Source: Paracoccus everestensis (GTDB lineage Bacteria; Pseudomonadota; Alphaproteobacteria; Rhodobacterales; Rhodobacteraceae). From it: 64,000 bases of DNA. The DNA lies in the NCBI RefSeq assembly GCF_021491915.1, contig NZ_CP090836.1, positions 595,001-659,000 of the forward strand. The letters run 5' to 3'. A program made the translations under genes and the position numbers. Positions 8,443 to 17,925 of this stretch are shown piece after piece; positions within the stretch are counted from its first letter, which is position 1, and each line of letters starts with the position of its first letter. The notes under the pieces were generated by a model, which worked only from the letters and a program-made list of their open reading frames with translations, made no database searches and was not told where the DNA came from.

Positions 8443-8578
8443 CTTCATTAAATGTCGCGCTTGAACATTGTCGCGGAATATTCAGTAAGGACTTCCCGGC
8501 ATGAAGCAACTCTCTGCGCGCATCTTGGATTCAGTACTGCAAGATGTATCGCATCCGCCACAGGCAGGCCAAAGGGGA

Positions 8579-10831
8579 TCAATTTCCCCCCAAGATCCCG
8601 TTCAACGCCCGACTTAGCGCATCGTCGGAACTCGCCGTGCTGCTGTCGCCCGGTGTCTGCGGGGCCGTGACCTGCGTCGGCGTGCCTGCCGCAGGATTGG
8701 CCGAGTTCACCGCACCGGCCAATGCCGCCGCCAGCGGGTCGTCGGCGGAACCGGAGGTCACGACCTTGGGTGCGCCGTCGTTCGACAGCAGGATGCCGCT
8801 GCCGTCCGGGGATACCGTGGAGAGAGGCAGTTCCGGCAAGCCCTCGTGGATGTCGGTCATCACCGCCTGCCAGATCTCGGCGGGCAAACCGCCGCCGGTG
8901 ACCCCCTTCAGGGGCGTATTGTCGTCATAGCCCATCCAGACACCAACCACATATTGTTCGGAAAAGCCCACGAACCAGGCATCGCGATAGCTGCTGGTGG
9001 TGCCGGTCTTTCCCGCGACCGGACGCGAACCCATCTTGGCGCGCCCGCCGGTGCCGCTTTCGATCACCTGCTGCATCATGTAGATCAGCTGTCCCGCGGC
9101 GCGCTGGCTGATGACGCGGCCGCCCAGGCCGCCCGACTGGCCCATCAGCGGCTGATCGTCGCCCGCGATGCGCAGTTCCACTAGGCCGTAGGGCGCGACC
9201 GAGGTGCCGCCGTTGCGAATGCCCGCATAGGCGCCGGTCAGTTCCATCAGCGTGGCCTCGGACGCGCCAAGGCCCAGCGAGGGGCTGGTGGTCAGGTTGC
9301 TGACGATGCCGAAGTCATGGGCGATGCGGCGGACCTCGTTGCGGCCCACGGCCTCTTGCAGGCGAATGGTGGCGGTGTTCAGCGATTGCTTCAGCGCGGT
9401 TGTCAGCGTCACCGCCCCGGAATAGCGGCGGGTATAGTTCTGGGGCGACCAGGGCTTGCCGCCGGGGATGCGGATGTTCAAAGGCCCGTCCTCGACCCGG
9501 TCGCCGGGACCGTAGCCTGCTTCAAGGGCTGCGGCAAAGACAAAGGGCTTGAAGCTGGACCCGGTCTGGCGCTTGGCCTGGACGGCGCGGTTGAAGGCGC
9601 CGTTCACGATGCTGTCGCGCCCGCCGATGATGGCACGCACGGCGCCGTCGGCGGACATCACCACGACCGCAGCCTCCGCCTTGCTGTTGTCGCTGACCTT
9701 TTCGTCGAAGATCCGCTTCAGCGCCCGTTCGGCGGCCGTCTGGATGCGCGGGTCGAAGGTGGTGCGAATCGTCACGTCCTCGGTCGTTTCGCTGGTCAGG
9801 AAGCCGGGACCGGACTCCATCACCCAGTCGGCGAAGTAACCGCCTGCCCGCGCCTCGGCCGCCTGCGACAGGCGCGCGGGGTTGGCGCGGGCTTGGGCGA
9901 CCTCGTCGGCGGTCAGATAACCTTCCTCGGCCATCAGGCCCAAGACGACATTGGCGCGTTCCTGGCTGCGCTTGAGGTTCGCGGTCGGGGCGAAATAGCT
10001 GGGCGCCTGCAAAAGCCCGGCCAGCATCGCGGATTCGGCGGCGTTCACATCAGAGGCGGGCTTGTTGAAATACCGCTGGCTTGCCGCCTGGAACCCACGA
10101 GAGCCGCCCCCCATGTAGGAGCGGTTCATGTAGATATTGAGGATGTCGTCCTTGGAATACTTGGCTTCCAGGGCCAGCGAATAGGGGACTTCCTTGATCT
10201 TGCGCCACAGCGAACCGACGCGGCAGTCCTGTTCGAACGCGGCCTCGTTCTTCCAGCGGATCGGATCGAAGGTCTCGCCCAGGCACAAGAGCTTGGCGAC
10301 CTGCTGGGTGATGGTCGATCCGCCATGGCCTTCCAGCGGGCCGCGCCCCTCGGCCAGGTTGATGCGCACGGCACTGGCGATGCCGCGCGGGCTGATGCCC
10401 AGATGGCCGTAGAAGCGGCGATCCTCGGTCGCGATCACGGCTTCCTTCAGCACCGGGGCGATCTTGTCGCTGGTGACGGCGCCATAGGTTTCGCCACGCC
10501 AGGCAAAGACCTTGCCGTCATTGTCCAGCATGGTGACGGACCCGCGTGCGCGGGCGTCGAACAACGCCTCGGGCGCGGGCAGGCCGGCATAGAAATAGGC
10601 GGTGGCGGCCCCCACGATCAAGGCCAGGACCATGGCCAGGCGCCAGGCCGATCCCCACAGGATGCGCCAGATCAGGCTGACCGTGCCGGCGATGGTGCGC
10701 ACCACCACATTGCCGCGCCGGACGCGGCCCTTATGGCGGCGAACGGCCGGCTTCGCCTCGGCCTCGGCCGCGCGTTTGTCGGCAACGGGGCTGCGGCCCG
10801 TGCGGTTCGGGGTGCCGGTCGGTCGTTTCAT
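8579..10831 (-). CDS. Class A penicillin-binding protein (PBP1A family)
   Basis: Bifunctional peptidoglycan synthase (750 aa): a transglycosylase that polymerises glycan strands and a transpeptidase that cross-links them, anchored in the inner membrane. A basic cytoplasmic N-terminus is followed by one membrane segment (about residues 62-82). Transglycosylase motifs: EDRRFYGH (136) and GGSTITQQ (170). Transpeptidase motifs: SSFK (425), SLN (483) and KTGT (608). The C-terminus is a low-complexity tail rich in Ala, Ser and Thr. The protein has the lengths and order expected of PBP1-type enzymes. It is monocistronic; the IS-broken RTX fragment starts about 136 bases downstream, and I see nothing in that gap. 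Confidence 0.95.
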   Translation of the reverse strand: MKRPTGTPNRTGRSPVADKRAAEAEAKPAVRRHKGRVRRGNVVVRTIAGTVSLIWRILWGSAWRLAMVLALIVGAATAYFYAGLPAPEALFDARARGSVTMLDNDGKVFAWRGETYGAVTSDKIAPVLKEAVIATEDRRFYGHLGISPRGIASAVRINLAEGRGPLEGHGGSTITQQVAKLLCLGETFDPIRWKNEAAFEQDCRVGSLWRKIKEVPYSLALEAKYSKDDILNIYMNRSYMGGGSRGFQAASQRYFNKPASDVNAAESAMLAGLLQAPSYFAPTANLKRSQERANVVLGLMAEEGYLTADEVAQARANPARLSQAAEARAGGYFADWVMESGPGFLTSETTEDVTIRTTFDPRIQTAAERALKRIFDEKVSDNSKAEAAVVVMSADGAVRAIIGGRDSIVNGAFNRAVQAKRQTGSSFKPFVFAAALEAGYGPGDRVEDGPLNIRIPGGKPWSPQNYTRRYSGAVTLTTALKQSLNTATIRLQEAVGRNEVRRIAHDFGIVSNLTTSPSLGLGASEATLMELTGAYAGIRNGGTSVAPYGLVELRIAGDDQPLMGQSGGLGGRVISQRAAGQLIYMMQQVIESGTGGRAKMGSRPVAGKTGTTSSYRDAWFVGFSEQYVVGVWMGYDDNTPLKGVTGGGLPAEIWQAVMTDIHEGLPELPLSTVSPDGSGILLSNDGAPKVVTSGSADDPLAAALAGAVNSANPAAGTPTQVTAPQTPGDSSTASSDDALSRALNGILGGN

Positions 10832-10941
10832 GCGTCAGGGTGCCCGCGTTCTGCCAAGGCCATTTTTCGGCCAAATTGCGCGTCACCCTATACCAAGAAT
10901 TGTCTGGGGGGAATTGGCCTGACCAATCCGTGATTTGCACA

Positions 10942-10971
10942 AGGAAAAGGCCCGGCAGGGGTGCCGGGCCT
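10942..10971 (-). terminator. Rho-independent terminator of the ammonium transporter gene
   Basis: Inverted repeat AGGCCCGGCA (10948-10957) and its complement at 10962-10971 with a 4-base loop. On the minus strand the stem is followed by TTTTCC, so it reads as a terminator for the transporter gene that ends at 10993. Confidence 0.8.
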
Positions 10972-10992
10972 TTGCAATGCTGCGGGATGCCT

Positions 10993-12402
10993 TCAGTTAT
11001 AGGCGTTTTCCCCGTGGGTCGTGATGTCTAGGCCCTGGCGTTCGTCATTGACGGTAACGCGCAGCCCGATCAGCGCCTTGACGACATGGATCGCGACAAA
11101 GGACACGATGCCCGACCAGACGATGGCGATTACCACGCCCAGGGTCTGGTTCCAGACCTGCCCGCCCATCGAGAATTCCGCCACCGCATTGGCGCCGTAA
11201 TCGAAGACGCCCGTCCCGCCCAGCGACGGGGCCGCAAAGACGCCCGTCAGGATCGCCCCCACGATGCCGCCGATGCCGTGGATGCCGAACACGTCCAGGC
11301 TGTCGTCGATGCCCATGCGCGGCTTCATGCTGATGACGAACCACATGCACAGCAGGCCCGCGATCAGGCCAATGGCGATGGCGCCCATCGGGCCTACGAA
11401 ACCGGCCGCCGGGGTGATGCCCACCAGGCCCGCGATGGCGCCCGAGATGCCGCCCAGAAGGCTGGGATGGCCGCGGAACGCCCATTCGCCAAAGGACCAG
11501 GCCAGCACGCCTGCAGCGGTGGCGACGGCGGTGTTGACCATGGCAAGCGCGGTCAGCCCGTTGGCCTCAAGGTTGGAACCGGCGTTGAAGCCGAACCAGC
11601 CGATCCACAGCAGGCAGCCGCCAATCAGCGTGAAGGTCAGGTTGTGCGGGGCCAGCAATTCCTTTTTATAGCCGATGCGGGGACCGGCGACCATGGCGGC
11701 GACCAGGCCCGCCACGCCTGCGTTGATGTGAATGACCGTGCCGCCCGCGAAATCCAGGGCGCCATGGCCGAACAGCAGGCCCGAAGGCGCGTCATAGGCC
11801 GACGGCCCGCCCCACCACCAGACCATGTGGGCCATGGGCAGATAGGACAGGAAGAACCAGATCACGATGAACAGCAGGATGGCGCTGAACTTCAGCCGCT
11901 CTGCCGTCGCCCCGACGATCAGGGCGGATGCGATGCAGGCGAAGGCCATCTGGAAGATCACGAAGGACAGTTCCGGGATCACGACGCCTGCCGAAAACCC
12001 TTCGATGTTGGACCCGGTTGTCACGCCCGACAGGAACATTTTGGACAGCCCGCCGATATAGGGGGTGAAAACTGTCACGTCCTCGGCGGTGCCTGCGCCG
12101 GTAAAGGCCAGCGAATAACCAAAGGCCACCCACAGGATCGCCATCACGCTGAACACGGTCAGCACCTGCATCAGCACCGACAGCATATTCTTGGCGCGCA
12201 CCAGCCCGCCATAGAACAGCGCCAGCCCCGGCAGCGTCATCATCATCACCAGGATGGCCGAGATCAGCATCCAGGCCGTGTCGCCCTTGTCGGGCACGGG
12301 GGCGGCGGCCTCGACCGCGACCACGGCGTCCTGCGCGAATGTGGGTGCCGCGAGCAAAATCGCGGCACCGGCAATAAAGGGAGCAGCCCTTGTCATCATC
12401 AT
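10993..12402 (-). CDS. amtB: Ammonium transporter, Amt family
   Basis: Trimeric inner-membrane channel that brings in ammonium. It has a signal peptide (ending near AAPTFAQ, as in AmtB), then eleven hydrophobic segments. The two pore histidines are in the expected contexts, GTVIHINAGVAGLVAA and FGIHGIGGIVGA, and the family signature AGTAEDVTVF to FYGGLVRAKN region is present. I start it at the first of three consecutive ATGs (MMMTRAAPF) because GGAAGGGGAT lies just upstream; an ATG four codons earlier would contain that sequence. The usual neighbour glnK, encoding the PII regulator, is not next to it. Confidence 0.93.
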   Translation of the reverse strand: MMMTRAAPFIAGAAILLAAPTFAQDAVVAVEAAAPVPDKGDTAWMLISAILVMMMTLPGLALFYGGLVRAKNMLSVLMQVLTVFSVMAILWVAFGYSLAFTGAGTAEDVTVFTPYIGGLSKMFLSGVTTGSNIEGFSAGVVIPELSFVIFQMAFACIASALIVGATAERLKFSAILLFIVIWFFLSYLPMAHMVWWWGGPSAYDAPSGLLFGHGALDFAGGTVIHINAGVAGLVAAMVAGPRIGYKKELLAPHNLTFTLIGGCLLWIGWFGFNAGSNLEANGLTALAMVNTAVATAAGVLAWSFGEWAFRGHPSLLGGISGAIAGLVGITPAAGFVGPMGAIAIGLIAGLLCMWFVISMKPRMGIDDSLDVFGIHGIGGIVGAILTGVFAAPSLGGTGVFDYGANAVAEFSMGGQVWNQTLGVVIAIVWSGIVSFVAIHVVKALIGLRVTVNDERQGLDITTHGENAYN

Positions 12403-12584
12403 ATCCCCTTCCATGCGGCGCCGGCGCGCCGCGACGCCCTTTCATGGGGCGGCGCGCCAGGGCTTGCACAGATATCGGACAGGCACGGGACGGGTTCAGA
12501 CAGCGATTGCCCGCTTCATGGGCGAAATGGGCAGGCTGCGCCCGAAAGTCAGGCAGGTTCGGTTCAGGATTGCCAGCCGCAGGG

Positions 12585-13586
12585 TCAAGCGACGCGGCTG
12601 ACGACAAAATCGGCCAGGTCGGACAGCATATCGCGGATGGGATGCGGCGCCAGCTTGGTCAGCGCCGCCTTGGCGGTGGCCGACCAGCGAAGCGCGTCGG
12701 CCCGCGCGGCCTCCATCGCGCCGTGGCGGGCCAGCAGCGACAAGGCCTGTTCCAGATCGCCGTCGCGCTGGTCGCCCGCCTCGATGGTGCGCGACCAGAA
12801 GGCGCGTTCCTCGGGCGTGGCAAGGGCCACGGCCTTGATGACCGGCAGGGTCAGCTTGCGTTCGCGGAAATCGTCGCCCACGTTCTTGCCGATGGCTTCC
12901 GTGGCACCGCCATAATCCAGCAGGTCATCGACGATCTGAAAGGCGATCCCCAAGGCATCGCCATAATCGAACAACGCCTGCACCTGATCGGCAGGCGCGC
13001 CCGCGATGACGCCGCCCACCTCGGTCGCGGCGGAAAACAGGGCGGCGGTCTTGCCGCGCACGACTTGCAGATAGATGCCTTCGTCGGTGCGCAGATCCTG
13101 GGCGGCGGTCAGTTGCAGAACTTCGCCCTCGGCAATGGTGGCGCTCGCATTGGCCAGAATCTCCAGCGTGCGCAGATTGCCGGGTTCCACCATCAACTGG
13201 AAGCTGCGCGCGAACAGGTAATCGCCCACCAGCACGCTGGACTTGTTGTCCCACAGCAGGTTCGCGGTGGGACGCCCGCGCCGCTGGCGGCTTTCGTCCA
13301 CCACGTCGTCGTGCAACAGCGTGGCGGTGTGGATGAATTCGACCGTCGCGGCCAGGTGGATGTGATAAGGACCGGAGTAATCCAGCATCCGGGCCGCAGC
13401 CAGCGTCAGCATCGGACGCAGGCGCTTGCCCCCAGCCTCGATCAGGTGGGCCGTCACCTCGGGGATGCGGGGGGCGTGCCTGCTGGCCATGCGGTCGCGG
13501 ATCAGGGCGGCCACCGCCTCCATCTCGGCGCTCAGCGCCTCGGACAGCCGGTCCAGCGGTTTCTGGACGTTTTCCTGCACACCCAT
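12585..13586 (-). CDS. ispB: Polyprenyl diphosphate synthase (ubiquinone side chain)
   Basis: Trans-polyprenyl synthase (333 aa) that extends farnesyl diphosphate with isopentenyl units to make the quinone tail, probably decaprenyl in this lineage (inference). The two Asp-rich metal-binding motifs are present: LLHDDVVDESRQRRG and IVDDLLDYGG, with GGKRLRPML upstream. The ATG at 13586 is preceded by AGAAGGATAAGG; upstream frame extension has no family similarity. It is divergent from the DUF2007 gene. Confidence 0.92.
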   Translation of the reverse strand: MGVQENVQKPLDRLSEALSAEMEAVAALIRDRMASRHAPRIPEVTAHLIEAGGKRLRPMLTLAAARMLDYSGPYHIHLAATVEFIHTATLLHDDVVDESRQRRGRPTANLLWDNKSSVLVGDYLFARSFQLMVEPGNLRTLEILANASATIAEGEVLQLTAAQDLRTDEGIYLQVVRGKTAALFSAATEVGGVIAGAPADQVQALFDYGDALGIAFQIVDDLLDYGGATEAIGKNVGDDFRERKLTLPVIKAVALATPEERAFWSRTIEAGDQRDGDLEQALSLLARHGAMEAARADALRWSATAKAALTKLAPHPIRDMLSDLADFVVSRVA

Positions 13587-13660
13587 GGCCTTATCCTTCT
13601 GAAGCGCCCGACCCTTGCCACGCCCTCGACAATTGCGCAACCGCCGCCTAGCGTTTCCCC

Positions 13661-13870
13661 ATGAAAGAGCTTTTCCGCAGCAACGATCCCGTCCGTATGT
13701 CCCGTGCCCTTGGATTGCTGGAAGACGAGGGGATCCCGGCCTTCCACCTGGACCAGCACACAAGCATTCTGGAAGGATCGCTGGGCATCCTGCCGCAGCG
13801 GCTGATGGTGGCGGACCGCGACGAATTCATGGCCCGCGCCATCCTGCGCGACGCCGGCCTGGATGAGTGA
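13661..13870 (+). CDS. DUF2007 domain protein
   Basis: A 69-residue protein of the DUF2007 family (putative signal-transducing, PII-like fold), with the core MKELFRSNDPVRMSRALGLL and LMVADRDEFMARAI. Function is unknown. The end overlaps the start of the next gene, a TrmN6-like methyltransferase, by 8 bases, and this pair is commonly adjacent in Rhodobacteraceae (from memory), so the two are cotranscribed. Confidence 0.88.
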   Translation: MKELFRSNDPVRMSRALGLLEDEGIPAFHLDQHTSILEGSLGILPQRLMVADRDEFMARAILRDAGLDE

Positions 13871-14621
13871 TCTGTCAGACGACGGCTTTCTGGACGGCCG
13901 ATTGCGGATCGCCCAACCCCGGCGGGGCTTCCGGTCGGGCGCCGATGCGGTGATGCTGGCTGCGGCCTGCGCAGCCGCGCCGGGGCAGTCGGTTCTGGAA
14001 CTGGGATGCGGGGCGGGGGTTGCCAGCCTGTGCCTGGGCTGGCGCGTTCCCGGCCTGCGGCTGGTCGGGCTGGAAGCCCAGGCGGTCTATGCGGAACTGG
14101 CGCGCGGGAATGCGGCGGCGAACGGCATTCCCATGCAGGTGCTGACGGGGAACGTGGCCTTTCCGCCTGCCAGGCTGCGCGGCATGGCCTTCGATCATGT
14201 CATTGCCAATCCGCCCTATTTCCTGGACGGAACGCCCGCGCCCGATGGGGGCAGGGACATGGCGCGGCGCGAGGATACACCCCTGGCCGCCTGGATCGAC
14301 GCGGGCCTGCGCCGCTTGCGACCCGGCGGCATTTTGACGCTGATCCAGCGGGCCGACCGGCTGGACGCGATCCTGGCCGCGCTGCGGGGGCGTGCCGGAT
14401 CGGTCGCGATTTTGCCTTTGGCGGCACGGGCCGGGCGCGAGGCCGGGCGGGTGATCCTGCGCGCACAAAAGGGCGGGCGGGGGCCGCTGCGATTACTGGC
14501 CCCTTTCATCATGCACCACAAGCCGGCCCATGCGGGCGACCGCGAGGATCTGACCGATGCGGCGTCGGGGGTGCTGCGCAAGGGTCTGCCGCTTGAAGCG
14601 TTCTTTGCAAAAGTCCCGTGA
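13863..14621 (+). CDS. TrmN6-like adenine N6-methyltransferase
   Basis: Class I SAM-dependent methyltransferase (252 aa) similar to tRNA1(Val) A37 N6-methyltransferase. SAM motif I is VLELGCGAGVASL (about residues 44-56), and the amino-MTase catalytic motif is VIANPPYF (about 112), which marks adenine or glutamine N-methylation. The RRGFRSGADAVMLAAA start is typical of the TrmN6/YfiC family. The RNA target is inferred from family only. It overlaps the DUF2007 gene. Confidence 0.85.
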   Translation: MSDLSDDGFLDGRLRIAQPRRGFRSGADAVMLAAACAAAPGQSVLELGCGAGVASLCLGWRVPGLRLVGLEAQAVYAELARGNAAANGIPMQVLTGNVAFPPARLRGMAFDHVIANPPYFLDGTPAPDGGRDMARREDTPLAAWIDAGLRRLRPGGILTLIQRADRLDAILAALRGRAGSVAILPLAARAGREAGRVILRAQKGGRGPLRLLAPFIMHHKPAHAGDREDLTDAASGVLRKGLPLEAFFAKVP

Positions 14622-14681
14622 CAGAATCGAATGCCTGTGCTGCAATCGCCCTGTTCGACTCAACCTATACAGGAGGACGCG

Positions 14682-14846
14682 ATGTCGGTTGCTTCCCACG
14701 TCGAGGAACTGCGCAAGAAACACCAAGTGCTTTCGGATGCCGTTGAAAAGGAACAAAGAAGTCCCGGATCCAGTGATACTCAGATCAAGGCCATGAAGCG
14801 CGAAAAACTTCGAATCAAGGAAGAGATTTCCCGACTGTCCCACTGA
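14682..14846 (+). CDS. DUF465 (YdcH-like) small coiled-coil protein
   Basis: A 54-residue helical protein, MSVASHVEELRKKHQVLSDA followed by basic heptads and IKEEISRL. This matches the DUF465/YdcH family, of unknown role. An AGGAGG lies five bases before the ATG at 14682; an in-frame ATG at 14631 is upstream of that site and is rejected. A terminator follows at once. Confidence 0.88.
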   Translation: MSVASHVEELRKKHQVLSDAVEKEQRSPGSSDTQIKAMKREKLRIKEEISRLSH

Positions 14847-14871
14847 CCCCTTGAACGGTGACGGATTTGAA

Positions 14872-14906
14872 ACGGCCCGCGCGATTTGCGCGGGCCGTGT
14901 TCTTTT
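14872..14906 (+). terminator. Rho-independent terminator, DUF465 gene (shared with phaB)
   Basis: An 11-base perfect stem ACGGCCCGCGC / GCGCGGGCCGT (14872-14882, 14888-14898), 5-base loop, then GTTCTTTT. It terminates the plus-strand DUF465 transcript and, being symmetrical with a TTT on the other side, may also serve phaB which ends at 14919 on the minus strand. Confidence 0.85.
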
Positions 14907-14918
14907 GCCGCAGGCGGT

Positions 14919-15644
14919 TCAGACGAAATACTGCCCGCCGTTTGCGCTGATGGTCGATCCGGTGATGAAACCCGCATCGTCGGATGCCAGGAACACGACG
15001 GTCCGGGCGATCTCCTCGGGTTCGCCCAGGCGACCGACGGGGATCTGCGGGATGATCTTTTCGCTCAGCACCTTTTCGTCGATGGCCTTGACCATCTCGG
15101 TCGCGATATAGCCGGGACAGATCGCGTTGACGGTGATGCCCGCCCGTGCGCCTTCCTGGGCAAGCGCCTTGGTGAATCCCAGGTCGCCCGCCTTGGCCGC
15201 GCTGTAGTTCGCCTGGCCCGCCTGGCCCTTTTGCCCGTTGATCGAACTGATGTTGATGATCCGCCCGAACTTGCGGTCGCGCATCCCCGACCAGACGGGA
15301 TGGGTCATGTTGAAGACGCCGGTCAGGTTGGTGTCGATGACTTCTTTCCATTGCTGGGGCGTCATCTTGTGGAACATCGCGTCGCGCGTGATGCCCGCGT
15401 TGTTGACCAGGACGGCGATCGGACCCAGGTCTTCCTCGATTTGCTTGATGCCCGCCGCGCAGGCATCGTAATCTGCGACCGACCATTTATAGGTCTTGAT
15501 CCCGGTTTCTTCCGTGAACGCCTTTGCGGCATCGTCATTGCCCGCATAAGTGGCGGCGACGGTATAGCCAGCATCCTGAAGCGCCTTGGAAATTGCCGCG
15601 CCGATGCCGCGCGACCCGCCGGTGACAAGTGCTACCTTGGACAT
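14919..15644 (-). CDS. phaB: Acetoacetyl-CoA reductase (PhaB)
   Basis: NADPH-dependent reductase (241 aa) making (R)-3-hydroxybutyryl-CoA for polyhydroxybutyrate storage. A short-chain dehydrogenase with the cofactor motif TGGSRGIG at the N-terminus, NNAG, and the Ser-Tyr-Lys triad in ISSINGQKGQAGQANYSAAK. The C-terminal SANGGQYFV matches PhaB. The thiolase gene phaA lies immediately upstream on the same strand (86 bases), so the two enzymes of the first two steps are made together; no synthase gene is in the window. Confidence 0.95.
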   Translation of the reverse strand: MSKVALVTGGSRGIGAAISKALQDAGYTVAATYAGNDDAAKAFTEETGIKTYKWSVADYDACAAGIKQIEEDLGPIAVLVNNAGITRDAMFHKMTPQQWKEVIDTNLTGVFNMTHPVWSGMRDRKFGRIINISSINGQKGQAGQANYSAAKAGDLGFTKALAQEGARAGITVNAICPGYIATEMVKAIDEKVLSEKIIPQIPVGRLGEPEEIARTVVFLASDDAGFITGSTISANGGQYFV

Positions 15645-15730
15645 TGATCCTCCCCCTTGAAAATGATCGGCTCTGAAATATTGCTACAAGGCAAGTTTGT
15701 GGCGCGCAACATCATTGCGCGCCATTCCGC

Positions 15731-16903
15731 CTAGCGTTCGACGCACAAGGCGACGCCCATGCCGCCGCCGATGCACAGCGTGGCCAGCCCCTTTTTCGCG
15801 TCGCGTCGCGCCATTTCGAAAAGCAGGGTGTTCAGCACGCGCGCGCCGGATGCGCCGATGGGATGGCCGATGGCGATCGCTCCGCCGTTCACGTTCACGA
15901 TGTCGGGGTTCCAGCCCATGTCCTTGTTGACGGCGCAGGCCTGGGCGGCAAAGGCTTCGTTCGCCTCGACCAGATCCAGATCCTGGACGGACCAGCCCGC
16001 CTTTTCCAGGGCCTTGCGGCTGGCCGGGATCGGGCCGGTGCCCATGATCGCCGGGTCCAGTCCCGCCGTCGCATAAGAGGCGATGCGCGCCAGCGGCGTC
16101 AGGCCGCGGCGGTTCGCCTCGTCCTCGGTCATGACCATGACCGCCGCCGCACCGTCGTTCAGGCCCGATGCGTTGGCCGCCGTGACCGAGCCTTCCTTGG
16201 AAAATGCGGGCCGCAGCTTCTGCATGGCCTCCATGGTGGCGCCGTGGCGGATGTATTCGTCCTTGTCCACCACCGTGTCCCCCTTGCGGGTTTTCACCGT
16301 GAAACCCACGATTTCGTCGTCAAAGCGGCCTGCCTTTTGCGCGGCTTCGGCCTTGTTCTGCGAACCCAGCGCGAATTCGTCCTGCTGGTCGCGGCTGATC
16401 TGCCATTTCTGCGCGACGTTTTCCGCCGTGGTGCCCATGTGATAGTTGTTGAAAGCGTCCCATAGCCCGTCGCGGATCATCGTGTCGATGAACTGCATGT
16501 CGCCCATCTTCTGCCCGGCGCGCAGAAAGGTCGCGTGCATGGACATCGACATGCTTTCCTGGCCACCCGCCAGCACGACCTTGGCATCGCCCCCGATCAC
16601 CTGCTGGGCTGCAAGCGCCACCGCGCGCAAGCCCGATCCGCAGACCTGGTTGAGCAGCCAGGCCGACGATTCCTGCGGCAGGCCCGCCTTGATATGCGCT
16701 TGACGGCCGGGGTTCTGACCCTGGCCTGCGGTCAGAACCTGGCCCAGGATCGTCTCATCGACCTCGGCGGGGTCGATGCCCGCGCGGGCCACGACTTCCT
16801 TCAGAACGGCGGCACCCAGGTCATGGGCCGGGATATTGGCGAACGATCCCATGAAACTGCCGACCGGGGTGCGGGCGGCGGAAACGATTACGGCTTTGGT
16901 CAT
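15731..16903 (-). CDS. phaA: Acetyl-CoA acetyltransferase (beta-ketothiolase)
   Basis: Condenses two acetyl-CoA to acetoacetyl-CoA (390 aa). Thiolase hallmarks: the nucleophilic Cys in [34 protein letters not shown] near the C-terminus, and the second Cys in LCIGGGMG. Start at ATG 16903 with GGAAGGAACCCGTC upstream; the longer frame to 16963 has no family sequence. Cotranscribed with phaB downstream. Confidence 0.95.
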   Translation of the reverse strand: MTKAVIVSAARTPVGSFMGSFANIPAHDLGAAVLKEVVARAGIDPAEVDETILGQVLTAGQGQNPGRQAHIKAGLPQESSAWLLNQVCGSGLRAVALAAQQVIGGDAKVVLAGGQESMSMSMHATFLRAGQKMGDMQFIDTMIRDGLWDAFNNYHMGTTAENVAQKWQISRDQQDEFALGSQNKAEAAQKAGRFDDEIVGFTVKTRKGDTVVDKDEYIRHGATMEAMQKLRPAFSKEGSVTAANASGLNDGAAAVMVMTEDEANRRGLTPLARIASYATAGLDPAIMGTGPIPASRKALEKAGWSVQDLDLVEANEAFAAQACAVNKDMGWNPDIVNVNGGAIAIGHPIGASGARVLNTLLFEMARRDAKKGLATLCIGGGMGVALCVER

Positions 16904-17005
16904 GACGGGTTCCTTCCCTCGAAGCCAGACAACTGGCGAATCGTGGACAGGATGCGGGTTCATGCCGTGGCGTCAAGCACATCGCCCAAAAGTATGGCAC
17001 GATAC

Positions 17006-17824
17006 CTAGCGCAGCACGGCCGACGGCGGGGATTTCCAAGGCGGCGCAATGGTCGGCGCCCCGAAGTAATAGCCCTGCAGGCAGTCGATGCCGCTGTCGA
17101 TCAGGAAACTGGCGTCGTCCGCCGTTTCGACCATTTCCGCCACCGTGAACATATCGAAATGCTGGGCGATGGACATCAGCGCCTGCGTCAGCACCTGATT
17201 GTCGGGATGGACCGAGATTTCGCGGATGAACTGGCCGTCGATCTTGATCATGTCGAAGCAGAAATCCCGCAGATACCGGAAAGACGTATAGCCCGCGCCA
17301 AAATCGTCAAGCGCAAGGCTGATCCCGTATCGCTGCACTTCCCGCATGAACGTCTTGACCTCGTCCGGCAGGCCCATGGCCGAGCTTTCGGTGATTTCCA
17401 GGATCAGCCGTTCGCCCGCCTGCGGATCGTCGGCCACCCCCTGGCGCAGGGTGTCCATCCAGGCGGGATAGCCGATGGACCGCGCCGACATGTTGATGGA
17501 CAGCCGCAGCGACGGCTCCTCGGACAGCGCCTTCAGGCCCAGAGACAGCGACAGGCAGTCGATCTGCCGGCCAAGTTCGGTGGTTTCGGCCACCGGCATG
17601 AAGTCGCGCAAGGGCACCATGCGGCCCGATTCGTCGATGATGCGGATCAGCCCCTCGTAAAAGGCCGGGCGGTTGGTCCGCTGCGCCTGAACGACAGGCT
17701 GGAAGGCCAGCACCCCGTTGCCCTTTTCGACCGCAAGCCTGACCAAGGGCATGGTCAGCCTGCTTTGCCGGTCCATCGCATATTCCAGCGGAGAGCCTTT
17801 TCCAGGCGGGTTCGCGTTGGTCAC
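17006..17824 (-). CDS. EAL domain cyclic di-GMP phosphodiesterase
   Basis: A stand-alone EAL protein (272 aa) that would hydrolyse the second messenger c-di-GMP. The eponymous motif reads EGL (FYEGLIRI, about residue 57), a conservative change that keeps the catalytic Glu. The other metal and catalytic residues are present: Asn in SINMSARS, Glu in LEITES, Asp-Asp in ALDDFGAGY, Lys in MIKIDGQ, Glu in VAEMVET and Gln in LQGYYFG. There is no sensor, GGDEF or membrane domain, so control would come from expression or partners. Activity is likely but not certain. Confidence 0.9.
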   Translation of the reverse strand: MTNANPPGKGSPLEYAMDRQSRLTMPLVRLAVEKGNGVLAFQPVVQAQRTNRPAFYEGLIRIIDESGRMVPLRDFMPVAETTELGRQIDCLSLSLGLKALSEEPSLRLSINMSARSIGYPAWMDTLRQGVADDPQAGERLILEITESSAMGLPDEVKTFMREVQRYGISLALDDFGAGYTSFRYLRDFCFDMIKIDGQFIREISVHPDNQVLTQALMSIAQHFDMFTVAEMVETADDASFLIDSGIDCLQGYYFGAPTIAPPWKSPPSAVLR

Positions 17825-17925
17825 GTCAGCCCCTTGTCACGCAATCATTCCGTGTTCAGTGATAATGATCATCGCCTAATTTGCGGTAAACAGGCAGGGA
17901 TTTCTGGATAAAGGGTTAACAGGTG

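Noticed and set aside
11086..12915. Plus-strand frame of 600 codons opposite amt
   Set aside because: Mirror of the ammonium transporter, which has all its histidines and membrane segments.
17840..17885. GATAATGATCATC-like sequence between the EAL gene and tag, resembling a Fur box
   Set aside because: Only a partial match and neither neighbour is an iron gene. Not listed.
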